A DNA stretch of 56,385 nt from contig NZ_BAABDD010000029.1 of NCBI RefSeq assembly GCF_039539445.1, positions 1 through 56,385 of the forward strand, read 5' to 3'. Of this stretch, positions 1 through 8,185 are shown piece after piece; position 1 is the stretch's first letter, and every line of letters starts with the position of its first letter. Under the pieces are notes generated by a model that was given only the letters and a program-made list of their open reading frames with translations, searched no databases and was not told the origin of the DNA. Origin of the DNA: Salinactinospora qingdaonensis. GTDB taxonomy: Bacteria; Actinomycetota; Actinomycetes; Streptosporangiales; Streptosporangiaceae. The translations under genes were made by a program, and so were the position numbers.

Positions 1-2
1 AC

Positions 3-869
3 GTGCTGACCATCGGGGTGACCGGATCGGGCAAGGGCTCGGTGATCTGGTCGGCCATCCGCGCCATGCTGCCCGCCCTCAGCACGGGCACAGCGCAGGT
101 GTGGGCCATCGACCCCAAACGCATGGAACTGTCCTACGGACGGCCGCTGTTCGCGGCCTACGCCGACACCGGCGAAGCCGCGTTGGAGCTGTTGGAGCGG
201 GCGGTGGCCACGATGCATGACCGGGCCGCGCGCTACGCCGGGACTCGCCGGGGCCACACGCCCAGTGTCGATGACCCCTTCATCGTGGTTGTGGTCGATG
301 AGGTCGCGTTTTTGACCGCCTACCACCCGGATCGTGACGTGCGGCGCCGCGCCGAAAACGCCCTGGCCACCCTCACCAGCCAGGGCCGTTCGGTCGGCCT
401 GGCCGTGCTGGCCGCGTTGCAGGATCCGCGCAAGGAGGTGTTGAACCTGCGCAACCTGTTCCCCGACAAGATCGCCCTGCGGTTGGACGAAGCCTCCCAA
501 GTCGACATGGTCTTGGGCGAAGGCGCACGCGAACGCGGCGCCAACGCCCACCTGATCGACCCCGACATGCCCGGGGTGGCCTTCGTCCGGTTGGAGGGCT
601 CGCCCGCCCCGGTGCGGGTGCGCGCGGCCTACGTCTCCGATGGCGACATCGACCACATGACAGCCACCCACACGGCCTCGGCCACCCCGGCCACCCCGGC
701 CACCCCGGCCGGTTCGGCCGCCTCGGGGGATACGGCGCCGTTGGCCACCCTGGCCGGCTCCGGGAACGTGGCCAGTGGCACGGCCGACCTGGCCGACTCG
801 GCCACCTCGACGGCTCCGGCCGACGTGGCCACGCCGGGCGATACGGGCGCGGATCAGGGGGGTCAGTGA
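3..869 (+). CDS. FtsK/SpoIIIE-type DNA transfer protein of an integrative element, 5' end missing
   Basis: C-terminal part of a TraSA-like DNA translocase; the gene continues upstream of the window, so the true start is not visible. A Walker A motif (GVTGSGKGS, residues 5-13 of the visible part) and a Walker B stretch ending in Asp-Glu (about residues 93-100, VVVVDE) mark the RecA-like motor. In actinomycete integrative elements such as pSAM2 this single protein moves double-stranded DNA between hyphae. The last 70 residues are an Ala/Thr/Pro/Gly-rich low-complexity tail. Its stop overlaps the start of the replication gene (TGATG), indicating translational coupling in one operon with rep, xis and int. 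Family assignment is firm; exact function is inferred from context. Confidence 0.85.
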   Translation: MLTIGVTGSGKGSVIWSAIRAMLPALSTGTAQVWAIDPKRMELSYGRPLFAAYADTGEAALELLERAVATMHDRAARYAGTRRGHTPSVDDPFIVVVVDEVAFLTAYHPDRDVRRRAENALATLTSQGRSVGLAVLAALQDPRKEVLNLRNLFPDKIALRLDEASQVDMVLGEGARERGANAHLIDPDMPGVAFVRLEGSPAPVRVRAAYVSDGDIDHMTATHTASATPATPATPAGSAASGDTAPLATLAGSGNVASGTADLADSATSTAPADVATPGDTGADQGGQ

Positions 870-2599
870 TGCCGACTCCGACGGGGAAGTCCACGCGGGC
901 TGAGCGGATGGCCCAGCCGTTGGCGCGTGAGGTGGCCGAACAGGTCGCCGCCGACAAGGGCGTCTGCATCCGGCCCGTCTCGCTGCGGCGCACCAACCTC
1001 GACACCGGCACCTCGGAGATCGTCGACGTGCCCTGCGGCGCCACGCTGGAATCGCGCTGTCCCGCCTGTGCCAGGCGCAAGCGCTCGATCCGGCGTAGCC
1101 AGTGTGAAGAGGGCTGGCACCTGGCCGAAGAACCGACCGTTGAGCCGGATGAGCCGAGCGGGCAGCAGCGGGCCTGGGTCGAACAACGCGCCCAGATCAC
1201 GGCTGAACGCGACCACTTGGCGGCCTCCGGCGCGGTCGATGCCGACCACTTGGCTGAGGTGGATGGGGCCATCGCCGAGCTGGATAGCCAGATCGCGGCT
1301 TCGGGGCTGCGGGGCTCGCTCACCCCATCCTCGGCCTCGGCGGGTGCGGGGCGGTCGCGGCGGGTGCGCTCGACCAAGCGGCGCCAAGACGCCCCCGATC
1401 TACCGAAGCGGCCGATGAATCGGCGCACCCTCGGGCGCACCTTCCACGACCCTGCCACGGGCACGACGTTTCGGCCCTCGCTGTTCGTCACCCTCACGTG
1501 TGACTCCTACGGGCGGGTGCGCTCGGATGGGACGCCGGTCGACCCGGGCTCCTATGACTACCGGCGCGCGGCTCGCGATGCGCTGCACTTTTCCAAGCTC
1601 ATCGATCGGTTCGTGCAGAACCTGCGGCGGGTGGCCGGCTTCGACGTGCAGTACTTCGCCGCCGTCGAACCCCAAAAACGCCTAGCGCCCCATCTGCACA
1701 TGGCCATCCGCGGCACCCTGCCCCGCGCCGAACTGCGCCAGATCGCCGCAGCCACCTACCACCAAGTGTGGTGGCCCACCGCCGACACGGTGAAGTACGA
1801 GGGCGAGCACCTGCCCATCTGGGACGAAGCGGCCGAAACCTATCTCGACCCGGCCACGGGTGAGGTCCTGCCCACCTGGGATGAGGCCCTCGACGCCCTG
1901 GATGCCGACCCGGATGCCCAACCCATGCACGTGTGCCGTTTCGGCCGCCAGGTCGACGCCAAAGGCGTGGTGGCCGGATCGCCGGATGCCGACCGGTGTG
2001 TGCGCTACCTGGCCAAATACCTCACCAAAGACGTCGCCGAGTGCCACACCGTGGACACCGACGCCCAACAGCGCCACGTGGATCGGTTGGTTGAGGCGCT
2101 GCGCTTCGAACCCTGTTCGCCCACGTGTGCGAACTGGCTGCGCTACGGGATTCAGCCGGCCAACGCCAAAGCCGGCATGCGCCCGGGCTTTTGCCGCTCC
2201 AAGGCTCACAAACGCCAACACCTCGGCTACGCCGGACGGCGCGTCCTGGTCTCACGCAAATGGTCCAACAAGACCCTCGCCGACCATCGGGCTGACCGGC
2301 TGGCCTGGGTCCTCCGGCAGCTCGGCGTCAACCCCGACCACGACCCCAGCGAGGAATCCGACGACTCGGACTCGCCCTCGGCGTCCTCCTCGGGCGCCTC
2401 AGGCGGTACTGCGGTGCCGCTGCACCTGTCCGGCAACCGCGAGATGTGGGAACTCGCCCGCCCCACTGACCCCGACGTCCCTCCCCGCGAACACCGGCTC
2501 TTACGCGCCGTCGGCGACACCCTCAACCGGCGCGCCCAACTGGAAGCGGCACGACAGACCAGACTCACCGAACTTTCGGCAACCGGGAAGGCGGCATGA
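869..2599 (+). CDS. RepSA-like rolling-circle replication initiator
   Basis: Replication initiator of the pSAM2 RepSA type, expected to nick the element's origin for rolling-circle replication of the excised form. Visible marks are a Cys-rich N-terminal segment (CPACARR near residues 65-71, then Cys80), the strand FVTLTCDSYG near 207-216, an HUH metal motif PHLHM (His276 and His278 when counted from the GTG at 866), and the YLAKYLTK motif with candidate nucleophiles Tyr381 and Tyr385. ATG 869 overlaps the transfer gene stop; the GTG at 866 is an alternative start one codon earlier. The gene ends inside the excisionase start (ATGA). About 576 residues is within the usual range for this family. 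Confidence 0.88.
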   Translation: MPTPTGKSTRAERMAQPLAREVAEQVAADKGVCIRPVSLRRTNLDTGTSEIVDVPCGATLESRCPACARRKRSIRRSQCEEGWHLAEEPTVEPDEPSGQQRAWVEQRAQITAERDHLAASGAVDADHLAEVDGAIAELDSQIAASGLRGSLTPSSASAGAGRSRRVRSTKRRQDAPDLPKRPMNRRTLGRTFHDPATGTTFRPSLFVTLTCDSYGRVRSDGTPVDPGSYDYRRAARDALHFSKLIDRFVQNLRRVAGFDVQYFAAVEPQKRLAPHLHMAIRGTLPRAELRQIAAATYHQVWWPTADTVKYEGEHLPIWDEAAETYLDPATGEVLPTWDEALDALDADPDAQPMHVCRFGRQVDAKGVVAGSPDADRCVRYLAKYLTKDVAECHTVDTDAQQRHVDRLVEALRFEPCSPTCANWLRYGIQPANAKAGMRPGFCRSKAHKRQHLGYAGRRVLVSRKWSNKTLADHRADRLAWVLRQLGVNPDHDPSEESDDSDSPSASSSGASGGTAVPLHLSGNREMWELARPTDPDVPPREHRLLRAVGDTLNRRAQLEAARQTRLTELSATGKAA

Positions 2600-2799
2600 C
2601 TCAGCAACGGCTTTTGCTCACGGTTCCTGAAGCGGCGCGGGCCTTGGCGATCTCGCGGAGCAAGCTCTATGAGCTGATCGGCTCCGGCGTGCTGCGCTCG
2701 GTGCGTATCGACGGTTCTCGGCGGGTTCCCGTGGAGGCGCTCAACTCCTACGTCTCCTCCCTTTACTCCCCTGCCGAGTCGAAAGAGGTCGCTGCCTGA
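2596..2799 (+). CDS. Excisionase-type helix-turn-helix protein
   Basis: A 67-residue MerR-like/excisionase DNA-binding protein. The helix-turn-helix (VPEAARALAISRSKLYELI, about residues 8-26) is followed by a wing containing RIDGSRRVPVEAL, the usual pattern of Xis proteins from actinomycete integrative elements. It probably binds next to the attachment site and directs the integrase toward excision. It overlaps rep by four bases (ATGA) and the integrase by one base (TGATG), so the three genes are probably translated together. The role is inferred from family and position; the fold call is strong. Confidence 0.85.
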   Translation: MTQQRLLLTVPEAARALAISRSKLYELIGSGVLRSVRIDGSRRVPVEALNSYVSSLYSPAESKEVAA

Positions 2800-4061
2800 T
2801 GCCCAAGACAGCTATCGCCACCCCTGACCCGGACGACTCCGGCGACGACGGCGCCACCAACCGCAAGGCTTCCCCCAAGCTGCGCGACGGGGTGATGAAA
2901 CGGGGCAAGACCTGGTCCTACGTGATTCGCGTGAGCGATCCCGAAACCGGGGTGAGCAAGCCCAAGTGGGTGGGCGGTTTCGCCACCGAGGATGAGGCCA
3001 AGGCCGCGCGGGATGAGGCGCGCGTCAAGGCTCGGCGGGGTGAGTACATCGACCGCAACCGCGTGACAGTGGGGGAGTACCTGGCCGAGTGGATCGAAAC
3101 CCACAGTGTCGAGATCAAACCCAAGACGCTGCACATGTACCGCTACCTCATCGAGCACTACATCGTGCCGCGTCTGGGGGAGATGCGGTTGCAAGCGGTG
3201 CGTCCGGCCACGCTGACCAAGTTCTACCGCGAACTCTCGGCAACCGGTGGGCGCAAGGGCAAGGGCCTCTCGCCGCGCACGGTGGAATACGTTCACGCCG
3301 TGCTGCGGCGGGCGTTTCGCGACGCTGTCGAGGTCGAGGAGATCTTGGCGTCCAACCCGGTGGAGCGGGCCAAGCGGCCACGCAAGAACCCCACGGAACC
3401 GGGGGCGGTGTGGACTCCGGCGCAACTGCGGGTCTTCCTCACCGAGGTGGCCAGTCGCCACCGGTTGCACGCTTTCTTCCACGTGGCGGCCTACACGGGG
3501 GCGCGTCGGGGTGAGCTGCTGCACCTGCGGTGGTCCGATGTCGACTTGGACGCCGCAGAGGTGCGCATCGCGGGGTCGGCGTCCTTCATCGAGGGGGAGC
3601 GCATCGAGGGCACGACCAAGAGCGGGCGCTCCCGTGTGGTCAGTATCGACGCCGACACGGTGGCCGTCCTCAAAGCCCATCGTGAACGGCAGGCCGAAGA
3701 CCGGGAGACGCTGGGCGACGCCTGGCGCGGTGGCGGCGATCACGTGTTCACCACCGGTTGGGGGGAGCCGGTGCATCCGGACACGGTGTCCTCGCTGATG
3801 TCGACCATGGTCAACCGCTACAACAACCCGCCTCGGGGAGAGGCGAAACCGGCTGAGCCGCTGCCGCGCGTCCGGCTGCACGACTTGCGCCACATCCACG
3901 CCACGACGCTGCTGCTGTCCGGTGTTCCGGTGCATGTGGTGGCGGCTCGGCTGGGGCACGGTGACCCGGCGATCACGCTTCGGGTCTACGCGCACGTGAT
4001 CGATGAACAGATGGCCTCGGCCGCCGACACCTTCGCCCAAGCGCTGCGGGACGCCTTGTAG
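2799..4061 (+). CDS. Tyrosine recombinase (integrase) of the integrative element
   Basis: A 420-residue site-specific integrase. An N-terminal arm-binding region (about 30-75) precedes a SAM-like core-binding domain (about 90-190) and the catalytic domain. All catalytic residues are visible: Arg236 in TGARRGE, His361 and Arg364 in HDLRH, His387 in LGHGD, and nucleophile Tyr397 in RVYAHV. The gene is last in the tra-rep-xis-int operon and points at the 3' end of a tRNA-Arg gene 66 bp away, the classical arrangement of elements integrated into a tRNA. It should catalyse integration and, with Xis, excision. A strong bidirectional terminator follows. Confidence 0.95.
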   Translation: MPKTAIATPDPDDSGDDGATNRKASPKLRDGVMKRGKTWSYVIRVSDPETGVSKPKWVGGFATEDEAKAARDEARVKARRGEYIDRNRVTVGEYLAEWIETHSVEIKPKTLHMYRYLIEHYIVPRLGEMRLQAVRPATLTKFYRELSATGGRKGKGLSPRTVEYVHAVLRRAFRDAVEVEEILASNPVERAKRPRKNPTEPGAVWTPAQLRVFLTEVASRHRLHAFFHVAAYTGARRGELLHLRWSDVDLDAAEVRIAGSASFIEGERIEGTTKSGRSRVVSIDADTVAVLKAHRERQAEDRETLGDAWRGGGDHVFTTGWGEPVHPDTVSSLMSTMVNRYNNPPRGEAKPAEPLPRVRLHDLRHIHATTLLLSGVPVHVVAARLGHGDPAITLRVYAHVIDEQMASAADTFAQALRDAL

Positions 4062-4065
4062 CGCG

Positions 4066-4087
4066 TGTTAGCACACCTGTTAGCACA
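4066..4087 (+). repeat. Two 10-bp direct repeats after the integrase gene
   Basis: TGTTAGCACA occurs at 4066-4075 and again at 4078-4087, one helical turn plus about two bases apart, between the integrase stop and the tRNA 3' end. Their position suits integrase arm-type or excisionase binding sites at the element's end. This is inference from position only. Confidence 0.45.
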
Positions 4088-4118
4088 AAGGCCGGTTCCA
4101 AGATCGGAACCGGCCTTT
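4087..4118. terminator. Bidirectional terminator between integrase and tRNA-Arg
   Basis: A perfect 13-bp inverted repeat (AAAGGCCGGTTCC, loop of six, GGAACCGGCCTTT) starts with an A run and ends with a T run. It can therefore terminate both the integrase operon from the left and the convergent tRNA transcript from the right. Confidence 0.85.
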
Positions 4119-4126
4119 GACCTGGG

Positions 4127-4199
4127 CGCACTCGGGAGGATTCGAACCCCCAACCTTCTGATCCGTAGTCAGATGCTCTATCCGTTGAGCTACGAGTGC
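4127..4199 (-). tRNA. tRNA-Arg (anticodon ACG)
   Basis: Read on the minus strand, the 73 nt fold as a full cloverleaf: acceptor GCACTCG/CGAGTGC, D stem GCTC/GAGC, anticodon stem TCTGA/TCAGA with loop CTACGGA (anticodon ACG, reading CGU and by inosine CGC/CGA), T stem GGGGG/CCTCC (one G-T pair) with loop TTCGAAT, and discriminator G. CCA is not encoded. The 3' half faces the integrase gene, so it is the likely attachment site of the integrative element, with the core identity lying inside the tRNA 3' end. Confidence 0.95.
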
Positions 4200-4455
4200 A
4201 TGTCATCAGGCGCGTTCCCCCGGGTTAGGGGGTATCCCCCTGAAGACGTCTCCGACTCTATCACGGCGCACAGCAGGCTTTGAGCACATGATTCGTGTGA
4301 GGGCGAACTGGGGGCTCTTCTTTGGGGCATGACGGAAAGTAGTCGGTTGCTGGAGACTCGCTCGTTTCCCTGCACGATCCTTCCGGAGGCAGGACGTCAG
4401 GAGTGTAAGGCCACGTAGCGGTGAATCTCGTTCCTGGTGCCTGGTGCAGCGTGGC

Positions 4456-5211
4456 TCACTGCTGGACAGGGGGCGCGGTTGTTCCCTGGGCAGCAGTGGC
4501 GTCAATGGAGCGCAGCAGAGGTGGGGACAGGAACTGTGCCTTGCCGCGGGTGTAGAGCGCAGCGGGGCGTCCGGTCTCCGCGATCCGCCGCTCGCCGGTG
4601 GGCTCGATGAATGAGGCAGCCCGGGTTACCTTGCGCCGGAAGTTGCTGGGGTCCAGAGGGAACCCCCAAACCACCTCGTAGACGCGCCGCAGCTCGCTGA
4701 CAGTGAAAGGTTCCGCACAGAAGGCTGTCGCGACAGTGGTGTACTCAAGCTTGGACCTGGCACGCTCCAACGCGTCCCCCAGAATGTCCGCGTGGTCGAA
4801 CGCGAGCTTGTTATGGCCGCTGAGTACCGAGTCGACCGGGACCCAGTAGGCGGCCTTAGCGTCCGTTCCGGCCATAGGGGTAGGCAGGTTTGGCCCGAGA
4901 GCGAGATAGGCCACGGTGATGACCCGTCCGCGGGGATCGCGGCCCGGAGCACCGTAGCTGTGGAGCTGTTCCAAATGTAGCTGTTCGCTGTCGATTTGGG
5001 TTTCCTCGGAAAGCTCGCGGCCCGCGGCCTCGTCCAGCGTCTCGTTGTCGCGTACATGTCCGCCCGGTATCGCCAGACTTCCCAAGAACGGCTCTTTGCC
5101 CCGTTCGATCAGCAGGACATGGAGCGCATCGTCACGCACTGTGAAGATCACGAGGTCTACCGTCACTACCGCTGGGAGCACCCTGCCCTCACGTTTGGGC
5201 TTGTCAGTCAT
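4456..5211 (-). CDS. Nudix-domain regulator/hydrolase with C-terminal winged helix (NrtR-like)
   Basis: A 251-residue protein with an N-terminal Nudix domain (about 12-140) and a C-terminal winged helix (about 155-225). The Nudix box spans residues 51-73 and keeps Glu57, Arg65-Glu66 and Glu69-Glu70, but the final conserved Gly is Gln72. This architecture is that of NrtR-type regulators of NAD metabolism, which sense ADP-ribose; related proteins keep ADP-ribose hydrolase activity. No NAD biosynthesis gene is adjacent, so the regulon is unknown. Two 18-bp direct repeats lie 16 bp upstream of the start and could be its operator. The domain call is strong; the regulator role is probable. Confidence 0.8.
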   Translation of the reverse strand: MTDKPKREGRVLPAVVTVDLVIFTVRDDALHVLLIERGKEPFLGSLAIPGGHVRDNETLDEAAGRELSEETQIDSEQLHLEQLHSYGAPGRDPRGRVITVAYLALGPNLPTPMAGTDAKAAYWVPVDSVLSGHNKLAFDHADILGDALERARSKLEYTTVATAFCAEPFTVSELRRVYEVVWGFPLDPSNFRRKVTRAASFIEPTGERRIAETGRPAALYTRGKAQFLSPPLLRSIDATAAQGTTAPPVQQ

Positions 5212-5226
5212 CTTTCCAACCTACTA

Positions 5227-5277
5227 AAGGTCGCATTGACTTAAATACTCCCCCTAGTTAAGGTTGCAGTGACCTAA
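5227..5277. promoter_or_regulatory. Paired 18-bp repeats between Nudix regulator and small ORF, possible operator
   Basis: AAGGTCGCATTGACTTAA (5227-5244) and AAGGTTGCAGTGACCTAA (5260-5277) differ at three positions and are exactly 33 bp apart, about three helical turns. Each is itself a loose palindrome with AGGT...ACCT-like ends. The block lies in the divergent region between the Nudix regulator and a 41-residue ORF, so autoregulation by that protein is the simplest reading. Confidence 0.55.
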
Positions 5278-5297
5278 ACAAGGGAGTTGGAGTGGAC

Positions 5298-5423
5298 ATG
5301 AGTGATCTTGTCCTCCTTGCAATGGGTTGCTGCCCGGCAGCCGTGACGACTGGTCTCCTCCGCCGGTATCGGCTCCAGTGGCCACACTCCCCGTGTGGCA
5401 CCGGCGAACCAACTTCGGTCTAG
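5298..5423 (+). CDS. 41-residue ORF of unknown function, divergent from the Nudix regulator
   Basis: Starts ATG AGT GAT CTT, with an in-frame GTG two codons earlier (5292) that is better spaced from AGGGAG (5281-5286). The product begins with a short hydrophobic helix (LVLLAMGCC, Cys-Cys at about 12-13) and ends in a polar tail. I recognise no family. It sits directly downstream of the paired repeats, so it may be the main target of the Nudix-type regulator, or the remnant of a longer gene displaced by the cassette to its right. Its last 29 bases overlap an upstream extension of the next reading frame, not its preferred start. Confidence 0.4.
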   Translation: MSDLVLLAMGCCPAAVTTGLLRRYRLQWPHSPCGTGEPTSV

Positions 5424-5481
5424 ATCCAGCGACGTGTCACCGCGCGGCCGTGCTGTGGCTCAGGGGAGTAAGGAGGCGAGT

Positions 5482-6156
5482 TTGACAGAGTTCTTGCTCG
5501 GCATAGTGAGTTCGCTCGCGGCCACGGCAGCGACGCTGGCGGGGGGATGGCTCCTTTCTGGTTCGCTTCCCCAATGGATTCTTGTGGCTTTCTCTCGCCT
5601 GACGGGGTTGGGGCTGCAACGTATCCACAAGTTCCAGAAGGCAGCCAACTCGGAAGTGGAAAAGGAGGTGGGGTGCGCGAGTTGGCTGAAGGTGATGGCG
5701 GGGCGCGGTAACGAGTTGACCCGAGATGCGTTCATCCCGATCTGGTCAGGAGAGAACGCGTCTTTGGATTTCGTGCAGATCCTCCTGCCGGACCCCGACA
5801 GCGCGGAATACTCCTGGCTTACTCGGCGGGAGGAGGAACTCCGCGATCTCGACCCCGGTCTTGGACGGGGGGTCCTCACGCAACAAGTACGTGCCAATAC
5901 CTCCTACCTACGGCAGGCGACCAAAGAAAACGAGAAAGTCGCGCTGCGTTTCTACAATCTGCCGAACCTGTGGCGGGTTATCGCCACCGACAGACTCGCC
6001 TACATCACGCTGTACCGAAGCGGCGAGCACGGCAGGAACTCACCGTGCCTCGTCGCACGGAGACCGGGCTACCTGTACGACTTCGCGCTGTCGCTCTTCA
6101 CCGCCGCATGGCGTCACAGTCGGCCGGCGTGCGGCGAGGCGGCGGAGCCTTCCTGA
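5482..6156 (+). CDS. Membrane-anchored protein with C-terminal sensor-like domain, first gene of the cassette
   Basis: The start chosen is TTG 5482, because AAGGAGG lies 5-6 bases upstream; an in-frame GTG at 5395 has no good site. The 224-residue product begins with one hydrophobic segment (about residues 4-30) and is then soluble. The C-terminal part (LLPDPDS, then a Leu/Arg-rich helix, FYNLPNLWRVIATDRLAYITLY, ending with YDFALSLF) resembles the nuclease-dead PLD-like regions attached to some Streptomyces regulators (DUF5919-like). That comparison is from memory and tentative. No catalytic HKD motif is present. It heads a same-strand set with the next two genes and may be the sensor or adaptor. 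Confidence 0.6.
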   Translation: MTEFLLGIVSSLAATAATLAGGWLLSGSLPQWILVAFSRLTGLGLQRIHKFQKAANSEVEKEVGCASWLKVMAGRGNELTRDAFIPIWSGENASLDFVQILLPDPDSAEYSWLTRREEELRDLDPGLGRGVLTQQVRANTSYLRQATKENEKVALRFYNLPNLWRVIATDRLAYITLYRSGEHGRNSPCLVARRPGYLYDFALSLFTAAWRHSRPACGEAAEPS

Positions 6157-6380
6157 GCCCACAACCACGAAAAAACCGAAAATCACCCTCTTTTATCTCT
6201 TCTGTTCGGTGTAGAGCCATGTGCGTCGAATGATGATCAGTGTCACAAAAAAGGAGAATTGCGAACTTTCTTTTTGGGAAAACTCTTCCCTTTTTGGAGG
6301 AAATAGTATTCCATATGACCTGACAGTCTTCAGGTTCCTGCATCGGCACTCCCTTGATACATAGCTGTGAGGAGCGCACT

Positions 6381-8141
6381 GTGTCCAAAATAAACAACGA
6401 GCAGCCCCCTCTGGCGGGCGGAAAAATCCCGGGATGGAATGAAGTGGATTGGGCGGCCGGTCCACCGGGAGTCAGGGCGACCGCCCACCTTCGAGCCGCG
6501 GCCTGGGTCAGTCGTAATTTCCGCGAACTCGTGATCGGCGAGCGCGTTGAGCATGAATATCGACAGACTCCGCGTGAGCCTGGAATAGATCCGTATGCGG
6601 TGGTAAAGGAATGTCAGCGGGCACAGGAGGTAACCGGAAAAGCCGGCGTGTGGATGCTTTTAGTGCCCTTGCCGTTTCTGATATTCAACTTTTCGATTAT
6701 GCTCTTCGGGTACAGCATAATATTCATGCTCATGCTCGTGCGGTGGTGGATGGGGAGTATCTCTTTTTTGGGAGGTCGTCGGGATTCGATATTAAACAAA
6801 GCGATTGTTTATATCATTCTGCTGTTTGCGTTCGTGACGACTGTCCCGCTTGTTGTATCGTGGTTATTTGGGATGATGGTTCCCTCGAGTCCGTCTCCTT
6901 CTGGGGGATATGCTGGGGGATTGGAGAGTACGAACCCCGCCGTGCAGGACAGTGGCGTGGCGTTTGGAAACATAATCCCCGCGCCCGTTGCGTTTATTTT
7001 CCTACTCGCCCTCTTCTTCTCGGTGGGGGTAGGGCTCCACCGGAAGAGGATGTTGAAAATCTTCCAGATATACAGCAAGACGAGTCCGGAGTCGTTCAGT
7101 GGCCCGAAACACGGCAACCGTGGCTCGGTTCCGGTTACTTTTTACAGCGATTTCATGCCGTTCGTCGGTGCTGGTATACCACTGGACTCATGGCCGTTCA
7201 CGATGGAGCTGAGCCGGGCGACCGAAAAGGACGATCAGCCACAGCCCTTGGCTGAGGAGTTGGTGAGCGCTCTCTACGAGGGAGTAAAGAGTGAGGTCCA
7301 CCGGCTCGGGGAGGGCGAGCAGTCACCAGAAAACGCCTACAGGGGCCTCGAGGTAAATGACTGTGTTTTCGTCTCAGCGGTACGTAACGACAGGCCTAAG
7401 AAGCTGCTCGAAAACATTCTGATCTCCTCCGACGGCGCAGAGGAGAAACAGGAAACCCCCCAGCTCAGCCCGGAGTGGGTCCAAGGGCTCATTCGGGCCT
7501 CCCACGAGAGAGCGAGACACTTCCTAGAGATCAGCCTGAACATGTGGGAGTGTCAGATCGTCGTGACGATCTTCGTGCGGCTCACCGTGCAGGGGGGCTC
7601 GCTGCGGCTGGAGGGCGAGACCTACGTTATGCCTCCCATCGCACGTCGCTACCGCATGATCGACGGAATCGTCGGTTCTCTCGATGAGCTGGATTCGTGG
7701 GAAAACGTCACCAAGGCCGCCTTGGCCAACATAGGAAGCGATATCCCTTCGAGTGTCAGCGAGTTCGTGGAGTGGTGGCGTTCCCAGAGCCGGACAAAGA
7801 AGAACAAGGACAACTACGAGACCGATATCGAAGCGGGAGAAATCGCGATCGATCACGGTCCTCGGCTGAGTATTCGTGAGTTGGGGTCGGAATCACGCTA
7901 CGAACAGCTTTTCCAATCCCACGACGTGCGACGCTTCAATTCCGCGGTCAAGGAGCGAGTCCTCAAGGCCCTTATACCGGTGCTTAAGGAGGCGGACTAC
8001 GAGACCAGCGACCTCGAAGGCGTCGTACAGCACATCAACCAAGGGTTCCAGTACTTCGGGGGAAGTCACGTTTTCTCCGGACCGATGGCCGCTGGAGAAG
8101 GGGCCGGTGCCATCCAGGTGCCGAAACCAAAACTTGGATAG
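6381..8141 (+). CDS. Polytopic membrane protein with C-terminal FSGPMAAG motif
   Basis: GTG 6381 is chosen because GAGGAG (6369-6374) is six bases upstream; a TTG at 6354 lacks a site. The 586-residue product has a soluble N-terminus, hydrophobic segments at about 91-120, 141-164 and 199-219, then a large cytoplasmic region (about 230-550). The tail carries FGGSHVFSGPMAAG (559-572) followed by AIQ, closely matching the N-terminus of the next gene's product. The first third of the gene is much more AT-rich than the surroundings, with codons rare in this genome, suggesting acquisition by transfer. I recognise no family. The shared tail motif suggests that it docks to or activates the nucleosidase encoded 44 bp downstream. 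Confidence 0.75.
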   Translation: MSKINNEQPPLAGGKIPGWNEVDWAAGPPGVRATAHLRAAAWVSRNFRELVIGERVEHEYRQTPREPGIDPYAVVKECQRAQEVTGKAGVWMLLVPLPFLIFNFSIMLFGYSIIFMLMLVRWWMGSISFLGGRRDSILNKAIVYIILLFAFVTTVPLVVSWLFGMMVPSSPSPSGGYAGGLESTNPAVQDSGVAFGNIIPAPVAFIFLLALFFSVGVGLHRKRMLKIFQIYSKTSPESFSGPKHGNRGSVPVTFYSDFMPFVGAGIPLDSWPFTMELSRATEKDDQPQPLAEELVSALYEGVKSEVHRLGEGEQSPENAYRGLEVNDCVFVSAVRNDRPKKLLENILISSDGAEEKQETPQLSPEWVQGLIRASHERARHFLEISLNMWECQIVVTIFVRLTVQGGSLRLEGETYVMPPIARRYRMIDGIVGSLDELDSWENVTKAALANIGSDIPSSVSEFVEWWRSQSRTKKNKDNYETDIEAGEIAIDHGPRLSIRELGSESRYEQLFQSHDVRRFNSAVKERVLKALIPVLKEADYETSDLEGVVQHINQGFQYFGGSHVFSGPMAAGEGAGAIQVPKPKLG

Positions 8142-8185
8142 AGCCAGCTCCCGCCTCAACGCACAAGAGAACGGACGAAGAAGAA

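Noticed and set aside
373..1497. Long minus-strand frame opposite the transfer and rep genes
   Set aside because: It is a composition shadow: no motif, no ribosome site, and the plus-strand frames carry clear family signatures.
2763..4040. 425-codon minus-strand frame opposite the integrase
   Set aside because: The integrase frame contains all catalytic residues; the antisense product is Arg/His-rich without any domain.
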